Positions 37,027-55,905 of a DNA stretch of 64,000 nucleotides are shown piece by piece. The stretch is from Haemonchus contortus. Its lineage: Eukaryota; Nematoda; Chromadorea; Rhabditida; Trichostrongylidae. The position numbers and the translations under genes are program-made. The notes below the pieces were generated by a model. It was not told the DNA's origin, searched no databases, and saw only the letters and a list, made by a program, of their open reading frames with translations. Each line of letters opens with the position of its first letter. The first letter of the stretch is position 1. Location: positions 13,279,467 through 13,343,466 of the forward strand of contig LS997562.1 of assembly GCA_000469685.2 (NCBI GenBank), written 5' to 3'.

Positions 37027-37620
37027 TTCCTAATATGTTCATCCAGCGTTCACTCTGAAGTTGTAATCCTTTCAGATTTCGGGAGAACACATTCGTCCGT
37101 CGCTAACAAAAGCTGTGAGGGAGCGTCCCAGGGTTCTACCGTTGGAGAAAAATTAAGTCGCTGGTCTTATTATTCCCTTTAGCTCTGGTGTCAGTCGCAA
37201 TGATGTTGTGTCAGATATGAACCTTCCCTCTATATCTCCTGCTTGTGAGCAACACAAATCGGAAAGCGATTCTGTTCTTTGGTATAAAGTCCGATGTATA
37301 ATTACCGTTATCCTTTTTTACAGAAAAATGCTCTAACCTTAGCATACCCAATGTCGTGAATCGATTTCGATAATATCGCTATTTCAGAAAAGTGGCTCAC
37401 TTTTAGAACGACCGAAAGTCTTCTAATCGATCTTTGCTCCAATCACTCTATTTAAGATGTTACAGACACAAATAGAGGCGGTGGTTCATGGTTGCTTGTC
37501 AAGGATTCTTTTTTCCTACACCCATTTTTCGGAAAGTGTAATTGATGGGTATGAAATAATCGCTGCCGATATATTAATTTACTTCCGATTGTTCCTATTG
37601 ATTGATTTCAGTCTATTGAA

Positions 37621-37700
37621 CTCCAAAGTGTACCTATGATATCACAGTAATATTGACTAACTCCAAAGTGTACCTTTGATATCACAGTAATATTGACTAA
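37621..37700. repeat. 40-bp tandem duplication
   Basis: CTCCAAAGTGTACCT(A/T)TGATATCACAGTAATATTGACTAA occurs twice head to tail with one difference. Confidence 0.9.
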
Positions 37701-38149
37701 GTGCCTGAGAGATCCTACTGCACTTCAGCCTACCTGTCTGTTGATGGGGATTTCAATTTGCCGATACTGTATGGAGTCGTGAGCCTTAAGCTCGCATTGA
37801 GTCAACTTGTTCCTCTGTGAGCATGCTAATCAATCATAGATTCCCTTACTTACTTGGATTCAAACTGAGAATCAGAGATGGCTCGATTTGGTTCTATGTA
37901 CTAAGCAAGATATGATACGAGATTTTTCTTTTCGAGCTCCTCTCGGTGGCAGGTATCACACAACTATGTATCACTTTCCATCTTTGGTGAAGGCATATGG
38001 ACTCTAGCTATGTTTCCAGAAATGATTACAAAATATGACTCGCGATAAAGTTGGTTCCTACTAGTGAAGTGAAGACTAGATACTTTCCTTCAAAGCTCGA
38101 CGAGATACAACTGAGCTGAGCAATCTATTTCTTTTTATTTTCAATCCCA

Positions 38150-38760
38150 TTTGGTCAATTACATCAAACAAAAACTTGAAGCAAAAAATAGCATCTCGAC
38201 ACCCATTGAGGCTGACCTCACCCTTGCTTTCAGTGGTGCAGATAAGCCTGAGGCTCTGGCAAATGTATTTCAAAGATATATGTTGATCATTCCTCTGACT
38301 GCCACATCAGTATACAACTTTGCTTCGCGGGGATGGAAGATATTGTGGTGTTCAAACAGAGGGATTCTACATATCTTCTCTAAACGAACTTGCGATTTCT
38401 CCCACACAACGAATGACATTCATTTGCTTTCATGAAGAATGTACCTCAATTCATTGCGGGGCCATTAGAGGTCTTGTTTGACAATGTTCGTTCTATGCCG
38501 AAGTGCCTTCGAGATGGAAGCATTCATTCGTACTGCCTTTCCCTGAGGAGGCACATCATATCAATTCAAATAATTATAGACCCACTAGTATTACATCAAA
38601 TTTTGCAGAACGTACGAAAAGATCATCATGGAGGCAATTCTATTACATCTTAACAAGAATAATATCCTATCTGACTGTCAACATGGATTTAGAAAAAAAA
38701 AGATCTGCCGTATTGCGAATGCTTCTGTCTCCAAATGATTGGACTTGGAACAATGTCAGA
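38150..38760 (+). pseudogene. CR1/jockey-like reverse transcriptase fragment
   Basis: Frame-broken motifs in order: PSRWKHSFVLPFPEEAHHIN, NNYRPTSITS (the NYRPISLTS block), then NKNNILSDCQHGFRKKK (the QHGFR block). 38170-38280 may be its upstream part. Stops and shifts rule out a product. The related endonuclease half of such an element is at 57970-59141. Confidence 0.75.
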
Positions 38761-38779
38761 GAGATTTATCTATCCATTC

Positions 38780-40949
38780 ATTTATTTATTCATTCGAATA
38801 CACCTCAAAGGTGTTCACATTGCTCTCAAAGAAAAAAGAAGCTCATAACTAAAAATTAAAGCAAGGCAGAAGAGCAACGCATATAAACAAATCAAGGTGA
38901 AAAGGTTAAGACTTGAGTAGCGATGAGATAATAGGGAGATCAGCATGTAGAAATGTCAATGCAAAAAAGACAGAAGCTAGGAAGCTAACGATAGAGTCGA
39001 AAAAACGCCTTTCTTGGAGCGGCGAAGAGAATTCCGTCCTTTTCACCCATGTTGCGCTGTTTGCGTCGCTCAGCCGTGCGGTGCTGATTTTTTTCAATTT
39101 TCTTCTCAAAAAAACAAAGTAGCCATAGAAAAAATGGTATGAATGAAAATAAAACAATGAAAAAATGTAGAGAGGCTTAATAGAAATCTCTTCCTGATAG
39201 ACAAAACAACTGTTTCCACAAATCTCCTACGGAACGAGAGAAACAAATGGACGAATTCAAGGAGCATTTTTCAGATACCTAGTAGATATCGTCACTAAAG
39301 CCAACAGCACGACGGAGCAAGATATGTTCCTCGCATCGCCAACCCAGATTGAAGGAAGCATCAAAGAACACGTGGTAAACATATGCACGGCACATATGTA
39401 GAATACCGTGACGAACTGAGGGAGCCATGTAGGACTTTTCTGAATCTAAAAGAAGTAATCGTGGATAGCAAATTCTAATGTGACTTGACACGTTTTGAAG
39501 AAGGCTATCAGGCCCCGAATCGTTACCCGTATCGCGACATTTGCGATCAAAAAATCTTGTATCTCCAACTGTAGACGGGAATGGCGCCCTGAATTAGGAG
39601 GGAGTATGAGTAGGCCACCCATCAACAGAAAGATTCACTCTTCCTCTTCCCTCGCCTTCACCTCAGAATCCTGCACTTACCGTTCTGCCAGTTATTCTGT
39701 TTGTTGCGGTTATTTGCTATACTGTACAGATAGTATACCATCTACTGGACCACCACATACTGGACAGAGGATATACACCCTTCATGCGCTTATCTGGACA
39801 TGTATTCTTTTTATGCTGCATCTTCCAAAAGGAGCAGGCCCCGAATCGTTAGCCGAAGCTATGTATACCAATCCCGGAGGCTTGAAACAGGGCCAATATC
39901 AGCGGACTTCTTGATCGGCACTTTGATCAATAGAGATTCTTCCAGTACTTGTTTTCTGGAATCCTACTTCTCAGCTTGATAGAATTTTTACAGATTCATT
40001 TTCGCTCTTGTTTTCTTGAGAAGGTGATGGTTTTTTCATAACTGGGATCGTTTTCCAACATTCATCTCCTAAATTCCGAGACCGCTCTGAAAGTTGTCTC
40101 GAGCCAATAGTAGTTGCTTGTGTAAATATTCGCGCAGTTTATTAAATAATAGATTTCTGTGAAACTTTGCTCCAAGAGGGAGTGATTCTGCTACGGGCTG
40201 ATCTCCACTTTGATACAAATGGCCAACATAGACCACTGTTACCACTGTTTGAGTCTATGGCCACCATTATAGCAAAGCAATATTCAAGATAACCAGTCAG
40301 ATCGAGGAAGAGGTTGTATGATTCAGGGTAATATTTTCGTTTTACACAAGAAATGCTCCTGCAAAGTCATCAACTTGTTGAAGCAAAAAAAGTTCAAATG
40401 TCTCATAGAAACCTGATGACGGCATTTGTTCTGAGGAATTTCGCGATGCTGTTTTGGTGAATAAAAAACTATTTGGACGAGTCTATAAGCAGGCTATTAA
40501 AGGTCAAAATTTGCTTGAAGCCGGTGTAGATCCGAACTGCTTTGTTAACACGACACTTCCGATGAGAAGGAATTGTGATGCTTATTGAGGGCAACTTGAC
40601 GAGGAAGAGAACACACCCACATCCCCTACCATTGGAGCGAGAGCCCGCTTGTTGCAAACGGATCTATTTTGCATTTCAAGTTCAATCCTCTTAAGTGCGA
40701 CGGACCGTTCGTTACTCTGCTGGGGAACGCATTCTGCAACTTTATATTTCATAAACTGCCTCTCGTAAACAGATTCTTAGTTCTGCCTCCTGATATACCT
40801 GGTCCAACACTGAAAACGTCACAAAAACTTGGAGCGTTTTTCACGAGAAATACAAGGCTGTTTGTTTTTGAAATGCTACCACATCTTCCTGTCGTCAAAT
40901 GGGAAAAGTCTCCAATTATAAGTTGTTGGTGATCTTCTTTCACCTTCAC
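38780..40949. other. Intergenic, no gene recognised
   Basis: Only short open frames (for example 39279-39491 minus, 39495-39914 plus) without family motifs or convincing exon structure. Confidence 0.45.
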
Positions 40950-41617
40950 AGTGCATAGGCAACTTGGAGTACCGTACGCCACATACCGGATGGTTGCAGT
41001 AGCGTTAATAACAGTGACAAAGTACGAACTATTCAGCGATGTTCTGACCCTTCTCCCCTGAATATGCTGGAACCTATGTGGAATTGAATGCAAATAAACG
41101 AAGGGAGCTGGCAATGTATATACGTAAATGATGACACAATGAAGAGGTATTATTAAGTGATAAGAACACACAAGCTTTGAATAAGATTACTAATATTTTT
41201 TCAGATTATCAAAGGAATATCTAGAAAGATGGTACTCAGCAAAATGGACGCTTGCAAGATTGACGTTCTGATGTAGGGTACACCTAGGAAAATAACGACA
41301 TACATTTTATGCTTTCACCAGCCCGGCTATGCATGCATATGCAGGCATTATATGTCTCATCCTTAGGCTTAGAACTTGTGCAGGTATTTAACCAGGGGAT
41401 ATCGAATTTTCGCGCAAAAAGAGAGCCTGCCGCGAGCGCTATATATAGTAAGGAATGTCAAATCAAATTCTAAACAATGATAACAAATAAAGATAGTCAG
41501 TTATTACACACCTATCGATAAGAATAGTCTTACTTCAACGTTATCTTGCTTATTTGAACTAGGCCAATCAGCCCATAGGTGGTTACAGACAACAACTATC
41601 TGATACCAGGTTACGCT
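40950..41617. repeat. Diverged outer flank of palindrome B (left)
   Basis: Matches the reverse complement of 49617-49990 in order (GCATACCGG, GCGTTA.TAACAG, GGAACCTATGT, GTATATAC, ACAATGAAGAGGTA, AAGTGATAAGAACA, CAACGTTATCTTGCTTATTT, CAGCCCATAGGTGGT), at visibly lower identity than the core arm. It has an extra segment of about 300 bp at roughly 41210-41525. Confidence 0.85.
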
Positions 41618-45099
<3,482 letters not shown>

Positions 45100-46134
45100 A
45101 CATTTTGGTGCCAGAGAAGCGCCACTTAAATATCCCAAACGTAAGCTATTGTTATTTGAATAGCCTCTTTCTGCTCTGAGTCGTTCAAAAGCAGTATCAC
45201 GTATTCCATAACGCTGCCACTCAAACAGGCACTCAGTACCGTAGCCCTATTATGCTCATACTGAGAGCACCATAAAATCATCCGAAAAAGGAGGCATCGG
45301 AATTTAAGGATAAGAGCCCTTCCCAATGAAGAATTGGAGGGATGTGGCAAGAAGGACTTCGCTCTGAAGCTCAAGTAACGGCAGAGGATGCCGCAGGTGC
45401 AAGGAAGCGGAACACCTACCAAAAATAGCGGACCCTTCGACGGACCAGAAGTAACAATGGGGAAGAAAGAGGAAGAAATCGAAGAAGAAAATATGATCCG
45501 TTCGGTACAGTGGTACGACACATAGGGAATCCGCTCCGTTGTTTTGTTCACAGATTTGCTCAGCTTATTCAAAACACAGATTTGATATCAGCGTTCGTGA
45601 TCACCTACGGCGGTATACATCTCATCTCGAATGGTCTCTGCAGTCAGGTGACCTTCCCTTGTAAGGCTAATGAGCATCATCCAGGTATGAATTGCTAGTA
45701 CTGTAACCGGAAGTTTATAGTATGTCATCCCTTCACGTGATGTACATATATACTGTAGAAAACAACCGTTCTGATTTTTTAGTCCACTCCACCCTCTTCA
45801 TTTCCGTTTCAGAGTGATATAGCGGATAAAACTGCCGATAACAGTGATGGAGGCACAGTAGTTAGCAAGAAATTGAAAATCGCATCCCGTTCTTCTTTGT
45901 CCACTGACCATCGAATACCTATTTGAGAAGAACTGAAATCAAAATATATTCCTTGCACTACGCTGATACCATCTACTCTTTGCTAATAATAGGAGATGGG
46001 CAATAGCTTGCTTCTCCCTTCTACAGTACCTGTACTGATCAAATGCCTATTGACCGGTGGCAATATATAGAAGGTGATACTGTTTTTCAACGACTCAGAG
46101 CAAAAACAGGCTATCCAAATAGCAATAGCTAACA
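45100..46134. other. Spacer of palindrome B
   Basis: 1035 bp between the core arms. Its edges still show diverged inverted homology: 45143-45199 (AGCTATTG..ATTTG.ATAGCCT...TGCTCTGAGTCGTT) matches the complement of 46073-46134. About 40 bp is present on the left side only (45100-45142). The middle holds short unrecognised open frames and no clear gene. Confidence 0.8.
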
Positions 46135-46813
46135 CCTGAGGCTTGTTGACACAGCGACTCGCTTGGATAATCTTTTGAAAATGGGCAATCCATTTCAGAG
46201 TTACATCGCATTAATGATGATAGCTTCAGACGAACCCTTTTTTCATAGGGTAATATGGAACCAGAATATCGGCTATAAAAGGCTGAAGCCCTCAATTGAA
46301 GACCAGCAACGCAGTTGCTTCGTTCTTTTCTTGTTGCCTTCAGAGTAATTTCAGCATCGTCTTATGTTGACAGAAATGCCGAGGGACCAGGGAATCCCCC
46401 ATCTTTTTTACAATTGACCCACAAATTTTGAAATCTCTTGAAAAACGCTTGATTTCGGGTAACCAGTTCAACCCACTAGCTGAGAAAAATTTGTTGTGAT
46501 GCGGCTCTTTCAAGGGTATCGCTTCAGGCCGGTGGTGGTTGAGCTGAACTTGAAAACACTCCGATCTTTCGCTCATCACACCGTGAACTTTAATCCTAGC
46601 TAGTCACTTAGCCAACATGGATAGAGTAAATCATCTAGCCCGGGTGTTCAGTGTCCCTTGGCGAACACACTAAAGTTCGCACCTAGGAGAGTGAGTCCAG
46701 TATACTCATAGGAAGGTTAGATGAGAGTTTGGGTGGAATTCTGTCGAACCTCGATTGTCTCTAACCTGGTCATTGTGCGCTTCGCCGTCAACAGCTCATA
46801 CAATACATTTGAT

Positions 46814-46861
46814 CTAATATAAACTCAAAAATTTTCTGTCACTACTATTCCAGTCATCCAG
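46814..46861 (+). promoter_or_regulatory. TATA-like box and possible trans-splice acceptor before the protease ATG
   Basis: CTAATATAAACTC lies near 46814. TTCTGTCACTACTATTCCAG ends at 46853, 8 bp before the ATG, a typical place for a nematode spliced-leader acceptor. The mirror copy is upstream of 44372. Inferred from spacing only. Confidence 0.4.
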
Positions 46862-49129
<2,268 letters not shown>

Positions 49130-49616
49130 CGTGTCAACCGGATGATGGACAAATCAATAAATTCAATAAAAAGCTATAATAATTACATGGGTGAACTTTC
49201 TCAATCAGTACAGACCGAAAGATGAGAGAATTATTATATAAATCTGAGTGGGTAGTCCTTCTCATGCAGGTCCTTGAATTCCAGTCCTTGCCTTGACGAC
49301 GTTTCACGAAAACAATGGAATGGCCCTGAACGTACAGCTAGTAGTGTCTCCTTGCTGATGGCACAGTAGCACAAGTAACTAGGTATATGCCGCGCGATAT
49401 CGATGGAAAAATGTAGAAATTCTGCTGAACGAGGTAGCAGACGAGCCCTTTCTAGGTGATGAGTGGCTGACAAATTAGTCCTTGTACGCCCCGCAGCTAA
49501 CAATTTTCATGTCTATACCTTATGGCTAATTGAACGGCACGTCTTCGTCTGCTTCGTCCTGCTGATTCAAGCTTTGCCGAAAATTGACGAACTCGCCTAT
49601 TCAAGAGCATTATGAC

Positions 49617-49990
49617 GCGTAACTTAGTATCAGTTCGTTGTTGTCTATGACCACCTATGGGCTGACTGGCCTGCTTCAAATAAGCAAGATAACGTTGAAA
49701 TAAGACTAAGACTAGAGTAAGAAAATACTAGTAATCACCTTTCAAAGCTTGTTCTTATCACTTAATGGTACCTCTTCATTGTGGCGTCATCTATGTATAT
49801 ACAATAACAGATCCCTTCTTTCATGAGCATTCCCTTCTACATAGGTTCCAACACATTAAGTGACGAAGGGCCTAGAACAGCACTAAATAAGCCGCACCTT
49901 GCCGCTGTTACTAACGCTGTTGCTCCCATTATCACCGTTGGTCTCATCCTCCGGTATGCACGGTAGTTTACCGTATTCTAAGTTGCGCAT
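49617..49990. repeat. Diverged outer flank of palindrome B (right)
   Basis: Counterpart of 40950-41617, homologous in inverted orientation but with many substitutions and indels. Confidence 0.85.
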
Positions 49991-50607
49991 GTACGAGAGA
50001 AGTGAAGGACAAACCGATTTTTACCTCAAGATCATTCACACCAACGACCCTTTGACAAGAATTTTTTAGTTCTTCGCGTGAGAAATGTAGCAGCTTTCGA
50101 AAAAGAATCACCTAGTGGTTCGCGCCAAAAAAAAGTTCCAAGTTTTTGCGAAGTTTCGCATGTTGGACTGGATATATCAGTATTGAAACTGAAAAACTGT
50201 GCACGAGCATTGGATCAAAACTGCAGAATGCATTTCCGAAGCAAATTATGAGCCGTCAATTTCACTGAAGAGCGCGAATTCGAAATGCACACTAGACCGG
50301 TGGGCAACAAGGGTAACTTTGCTCCACTAACAGAGGATGTGGATGTGCTCTCTGCATTGCTAAAATTTTTGCGAAAAGCTGGTATACCATCAACATCTTG
50401 ACGGCCCAGTAATACGTCCCTCTGCGGCTGAGTAATCGTCATGCATCACGCTTTTTCCCTCGTGATGGTCTTGTTAACAGTGCAGTTCGAACCTACACCG
50501 TCCCCATGCGAATTTTGACCATTCATGAATTGCTAGATGAGTCACTAACGCTTCTTTTTTATACACCGATCCAATACTATAAATTCACTCACAATCAGTC
50601 GCACGAG

Positions 50608-50674
50608 TTTCGACCTTGTCTTCCGTTTTTCGTCATAATCCGGATTGCCTAAAACTGTGCCTTTAATTGTTAGT
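50608..50674. mobile_element. TIR element family B, right-end fragment
   Basis: CGACCTTGTCTTCC.TTTTTC.TCAT.ATC.GGATT.CC ... ACTGTGCCTTTA matches the right end of the copy at 62055-62588. The left part is missing. Confidence 0.6.
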
Positions 50675-51420
50675 GCACAGGCCAGATTTGCTCGGACGCC
50701 TAACCAAACATCAAATCAACATTTTAATGGTATGATACTACAGTTGAATTCCGTCTGTGAAAGCATAGTAGCTTTGTACTATTATTAGAGCCGTTTCACT
50801 CTGCTCAGCGCAAATCGTTTAGTAGCGCAGTCTTTATCGATCCTCAACGAATGCAAGAAAACGAGAATTTTAGAAATAATCAAGAAAGAACGTGCTCCTC
50901 TCAAACGTCTGAATCCAATCCAACATAATTGTTTTATTCCAGGAAATTTTATTTTTAGGATATCCTTCCTACGTCTACATGTCTTTTCTGGACGACGCAT
51001 TAATCAGAGGCTCTATCGATGAAATTCGAGTGGAGGTATTTCTACTACGGCGACTACCATAATCTCTTTTCGGGATCCCAAACCTTCCCATTCACGGCCA
51101 CGATTGAGCGCGATCGGACGCGGCGAGGGTGCTATCTATGAAATGAGCGGCGTCTGCGAAATTCGCTGTGGGACCGCCATGCACAAGTGGTAGGGAAATT
51201 GAAAGAGAGGGGAAGACCGCAGAACGCAACCGTGTCCCTCCCTGTGGCAATATGGGCCATTGCTATCGCGGCTGCTCCGCAAATTCGCCGTTATATATGG
51301 CCACAGAGTTAGGAGGAAGCCCAAAAAGCACTGCTGAGGTAAGTGAAGTGAAGTGGACCCACCTAGATTTCAACTTCTTCGATTTCTCGATGCATCTTAT
51401 ACGTTCAGACGAATCGCTTG

Positions 51421-51506
51421 ACCGCCTGGCGCCTCTCGCAGAAAAAGTGCGATTCCTACATTTCGATTTAGGGATCGCACTCTTTCTGCGAGAGGCGCCA
51501 GGCGGT
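51421..51506. ncRNA. miRNA-like hairpin (candidate)
   Basis: 36-bp stem (ACCGCCTGGCGCCTCTCGCA... with its complement ...TGCGAGAGGCGCCAGGCGGT) around a 14-nt loop TACATTTCGATTTA. There is one mismatch and one G:U pair in RNA form, and the total is 86 nt. The size and near-perfect stem are like a pre-miRNA or a small foldback MITE; expression cannot be judged. Confidence 0.5.
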
Positions 51507-52418
51507 GATTCCCAACACCCCATTAATGAAATCTGTACATGGCTGCCAATGCCTAAAAAGGCGGGTGTGCTGTACGCTGCTTGGTGCTAAGTGGGCTACT
51601 TTACGCTGATACAGTCAGGCTACAGATGTGGGTGGTCTATCCTTTTCCATTGGAGTAGCCATGATAATGTCGTCTCAGCATTGATTTCGCTTCTAATTTT
51701 TCATTCGTTGATCGGTTCAGAATTTTATCCCTTGCTTCCTTCACTTGCTGTAGCATGCAATTTCAGAGTTCACACCATAAACGTGTATTCGAACCCTACC
51801 GTTCTAGTCAAGAAGCTCTTCGGACAAATTGGAATCCATCTTGTATCCGAGAAGAATTAAGGTCAGATCGTAAAGTTTTTTTTGTTTTTGTTTTTTTTTT
51901 ATCGTCAACTCTCTATGTTCTTGTGATTCTCCGAGGGGGACAACAATGTAAGCAGGTTAGCGATTGTATTAGAGTTAAGTGGTGGTCGATAGGTTTTCTT
52001 ACCTGACTCTTTCTTCCTCTGCCATTCACTTACTGCTTTTCATTTCCGTACTTTTCGAAGTTCAGTCCTGTAAAGGGACAAAAAGACCACATTCGAAACG
52101 TTGTGGTGCTGCAACTTTGCTACAAAAGAATTAGTTATGCTCTACTTTTTCCTGCACCTCTTCCATAACTTCAATCCTGCTCCTGAGTACCGGGGTTTTG
52201 CGCCATTTGTTCACTGGCGGAATATTAGGAAAGCACTACTTGTCCAATCGCTAGCAGGATTTCCGTTTTACAAGCTTTTGTTGGCACATTTGTCCATTTT
52301 ATCGAGAAAGCATAGCCACATGGTCTACCTATGTATTCTTCAGGTTGACTATCAGAAGGGCATGTGTGAAAACTCTGAACGAATGTCTTCGGTCTCGTCT
52401 TGTATCATCTGTAAGTTA

Positions 52419-52818
52419 CGTCGTTAACAGGGTCCGGGAACTTCTCCCCTAACACGGCGTCGCAGACGCCGCACCCGCTGCCTATCGCTGGATTGCGATG
52501 GAAGATTGGAGCGCGCAATTTGTGAGGTAGGGAGTCCTTTAATTATTTGAATTGGCTGGCTGCTCTTTTCAATTCCAATGCGGTATCGATCGTCGTTTAT
52601 ATAGGAGGGGTCATTCTAATTAATCAAGTCTAATAAACACGAAAACGAAAAACAAACAGAAGAAAAAACGATTAAATTTAATAAAAAAGCAAGGCAATCA
52701 ACGAAAAGTTCCGCGTCCTATCGATTGGCGGGAGTACGGTAATTGCAGTGACATTCGCCGCATGCCGCAAGGGAGAATGCCGCGATAGGGGAGAAGTTCC
52801 GTTACCCGTCGTTAACAG
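52419..52818. mobile_element. MITE family C, copy 1, with target duplication
   Basis: Element about 52431-52806 with inverted ends (GGTCCGGGAACTTCTCCCCTA... and ...TAGGGGAGAAGTTCCGTTACC). CGTCGTTAACAG stands immediately on both sides (52419-52430, 52807-52818), of which CGTTAACAG (9 bp) fits the duplication length of the other copy. A 9-bp duplication suggests Mutator-like mobilisation. Non-coding. Confidence 0.85.
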
Positions 52819-53786
52819 TTATATTCCGAAGAATTTCTGTCGTCCAACAGTTGGAAGTGTGAACGTGTAATAGAAAATTATTGATATCCGTATTTCAAAT
52901 TCTTTTATCTACTTTATTTTATGTACCGGGATTATTGCAGAAAAGATATCTCACTTCCTCATAATATCTTTTTGCTTGCCTTCGATTTATCGTGTTTATT
53001 AGAATTAGCAATGTTAAGCTGGCAGTAACAACTGCAAATATGTTCGAAATTTCGCAGGGCACATTCTCCTTTTCGTACGTGAAATTGATTTGTAGTTGGA
53101 AATTCAACGTTTTTTGATTTGGTGAGCTTTTGAGCAAGTTCTCTTTTGGGACAATGTCTGACTTGTACCTTGTGAAATGTGAAGAAACATGTCTGCGCAA
53201 ACCTATGACCTGGACTGTTAAAGGAGAATGTCTCTAGGAGGTATCGCAGAAAGAAATGGTGCGTGAGGCCATCTACATTTGGTGTTGACATCTGATCTAA
53301 ATTGTGTAGTCATCCATGGTTCTTCGCCATCGTGTATTATTTCTTAAGGAGTGACTACTGCACCGTGGGAAAAAGCCATAATTTCATTATCGAAAATAAA
53401 TCAAACTACTTTTTTTCCTGAATCTCTGCATTGTCGCTCTTATGAGACCTTTGATCTTTGATTCAGAACTTTATGTCAATGTTTTCAGGCTCCCAATCTG
53501 AAGAAGCTGACGTTACTGAAGTGAATAGGTTTTTTTCTGTTCATTTATGATTGTTTGTGTTCCTATTTTTCTACAATCAGCTATTCAGAATCTGATACAT
53601 AGACTTCGACAATCTTCGAATAGGCTATCGATAATAAATTCCGGACGTCACGGAATGTTCAATATAATGGAGTCGATTTCTCGAACCCGCATATCATTCA
53701 TAAGCAACTACAGTAGATTATTGACTACTTTTAACAGTTAAGTTTAATTGACAGTATTAGATTAATTGGAAATTGAGGAAAAAGCT

Positions 53787-53896
53787 GGGGGGGGGGGGGG
53801 GGGTAGGGGAGGAACCTTCAAGACGTGTTTTATTTTTTCTGTAATCTTTCATAAAAAGATCGTCTCGGGTACCGCTTCCGGGGAGGGGGGGGGGGG
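53787..53896. repeat. Two poly-G runs
   Basis: Runs of 17 G (53787-53803) and 12 G (53885-53896), about 80 bp apart. They may form quadruplexes or be assembly-sensitive. Confidence 0.8.
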
Positions 53897-55905
53897 TGTT
53901 GAGGGTTGCCGTCTATGCGAGAACGTTTCCTGACCGTGAAAATAAATACCTTTTTCACCTAAACCGTAGGAGAGAAGGAGCACCAGAGTGGATGAGTCAT
54001 GAGTGCTCTATTTTCCCCTCAACCCTGCTTTTTGCACAAGGTAATCATCTCGCCCACTCCGATGCTCCTACCCTCCTCTTTTTTTAGGCTTAGATAAAAG
54101 CTATAGTCCTTTGGCTAAGAATTGTCTGTAAGCATAAGTAAAGTCGGCTATCCCTCCTCTGTGCTCTAGCGCTCATTGTTGGGAAAAGCGGTTTCCCTCC
54201 CTATCACCAGCATTTTTACCGAGTCTGAGATTGCTCATTGGGAAAATGCGGACAAAGGAAGTACGGCTTGAGACGGTTTGTAATAGTAGAGTTGGTAGTA
54301 ATGGACGAGATTGCTGACGACAAAGGTTGCTCTCGAAGCGATTCGGATCCTTTTGGTAGTTCCTTATTTAGCTCGGGTAGGTTTCCATCCAGGCCTTGAT
54401 CCTTTGAAGACAATGCGCATTTCAACGTAGTGCGTTCGTGCGACCATGCCCCTTTTGTTTCTCGTGCGTCTGGCACCCACCGGTGGGCGCCATCGTCCCA
54501 GGAGAAAGTTCTTTTACAGGCTTACTGGGTTTAGTAACATCCTCCGTATAATAAAAGCATCAAGAACTCATTTCATCCACTACATCCAAGGCTTAGAAGA
54601 GGAGTTCGGATTTGGAACAATGTAGGATAGAATTTCGGAGTAGGGATTCGTGTAACATTTATGACCCTTGAGGATCAGTTTATCCTTCACTACTGCAATG
54701 CTAAGACCAACCGTGCATATATGATCGCAAATGAGGGTTTCTAGTGTCTATAATGCTTCCAGGATGTACACAAATCTTGTTAGAAAACTTTTTAACTAAA
54801 AAAAAAAACTAGAAAAAACAGCTTTTTTTCGCTTGCACCCGGCTACCATATATGTTTAGAATGGATAAGCTCTTATGAAATATACATTTGGACCATGTTG
54901 AATATAAATACTATGAATTTAGGTAATAAGTATGAAAATATCGAATAAATTCCACATGTAGAAAGGACAAAAAAGCATGGTGGCACCCAACATTGGGTGC
55001 TATTGTCCCATGAGCCACTCATAGTCTTGATTTCCGATCACAGCAGTCTAGCGTGTAATTTTGGATAACATCTGTACGCACGCTGTAATTCTTGCGATCA
55101 TAGTTTTTGAATTTCGAACAAAAGTAGTTTTATCCACGTGTGGTGCGGACTTGTTCAGGTACAGTGCAACCTAGTGAATACGTCCCGTCTTTCGAAGATA
55201 TCGTTTCTGCGAATTTTATCAATGTGGCACTCGACGCTTACTTGAATATATACAGATTGGCTAAAGCGAGGGATTTGTTATTCGTGCGTGCCGTGATGAA
55301 AATGAAGATCTCTGTGAGTGAACTTTTTATATCTCAATTCTCACCCAGTCCATGATCCTCAGTTTGCGTATTTGACCAGTATTCTCGCTCATTAGTGGCG
55401 AGCCATTTCAAAGGCCAAAGTTTCACATAATTAATAGGTAACTCAGAAACGTCGGAGGCAGCATGAGCGTACAGCATTTTCCAAACATGATTGGCTTTCT
55501 CATAACTTGTATTTACCAAATGAAATGAGTGCTCAGAACACAAGAGTGGTTGTTACGCTTTGCAGCGGGCAACTCTGTCGTTTCTCACAATGATAATCTT
55601 ACTTTCCCATCACTCTATTCCAAACAGTCCTAGAGTTATCCATTCTTGAGCCCTTTTCTTGTAAACATTGTCGCAATTATCATGAGATCAACTTTGAATA
55701 ATCGTCTTGATGGTCTTACGAATGGTGCGCTCCAATGCTCGTTCCCCTGTCTCCAGCATCAGCGCTGCATTCTTGGTGGACCTTGTCCGCCTTGCGACTC
55801 TTAATCCTTTATTGGCTCGACACATTGAAGCCGGAAGCCCACGAGCAGGAAATTGGTGTAGCGTCTAGGGTGCGATCAGATTTTGAAGCGCCACACTTTA
55901 CGACC

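Noticed and set aside
52919..53200. Minus-strand 93-residue open frame with a hydrophobic segment (IFAVVTASLTLLILI)
   Set aside because: Could be a membrane-protein exon, but no neighbouring exon, start context or family motif supports it.
54470..55020. Similar blocks GGCACCCA..GGTGGGCGCCATCGTCCCA and GGCACCCAACATTGGGTGCT taken as element ends
   Set aside because: The matches are short and in direct orientation, with no duplication or shared interior.
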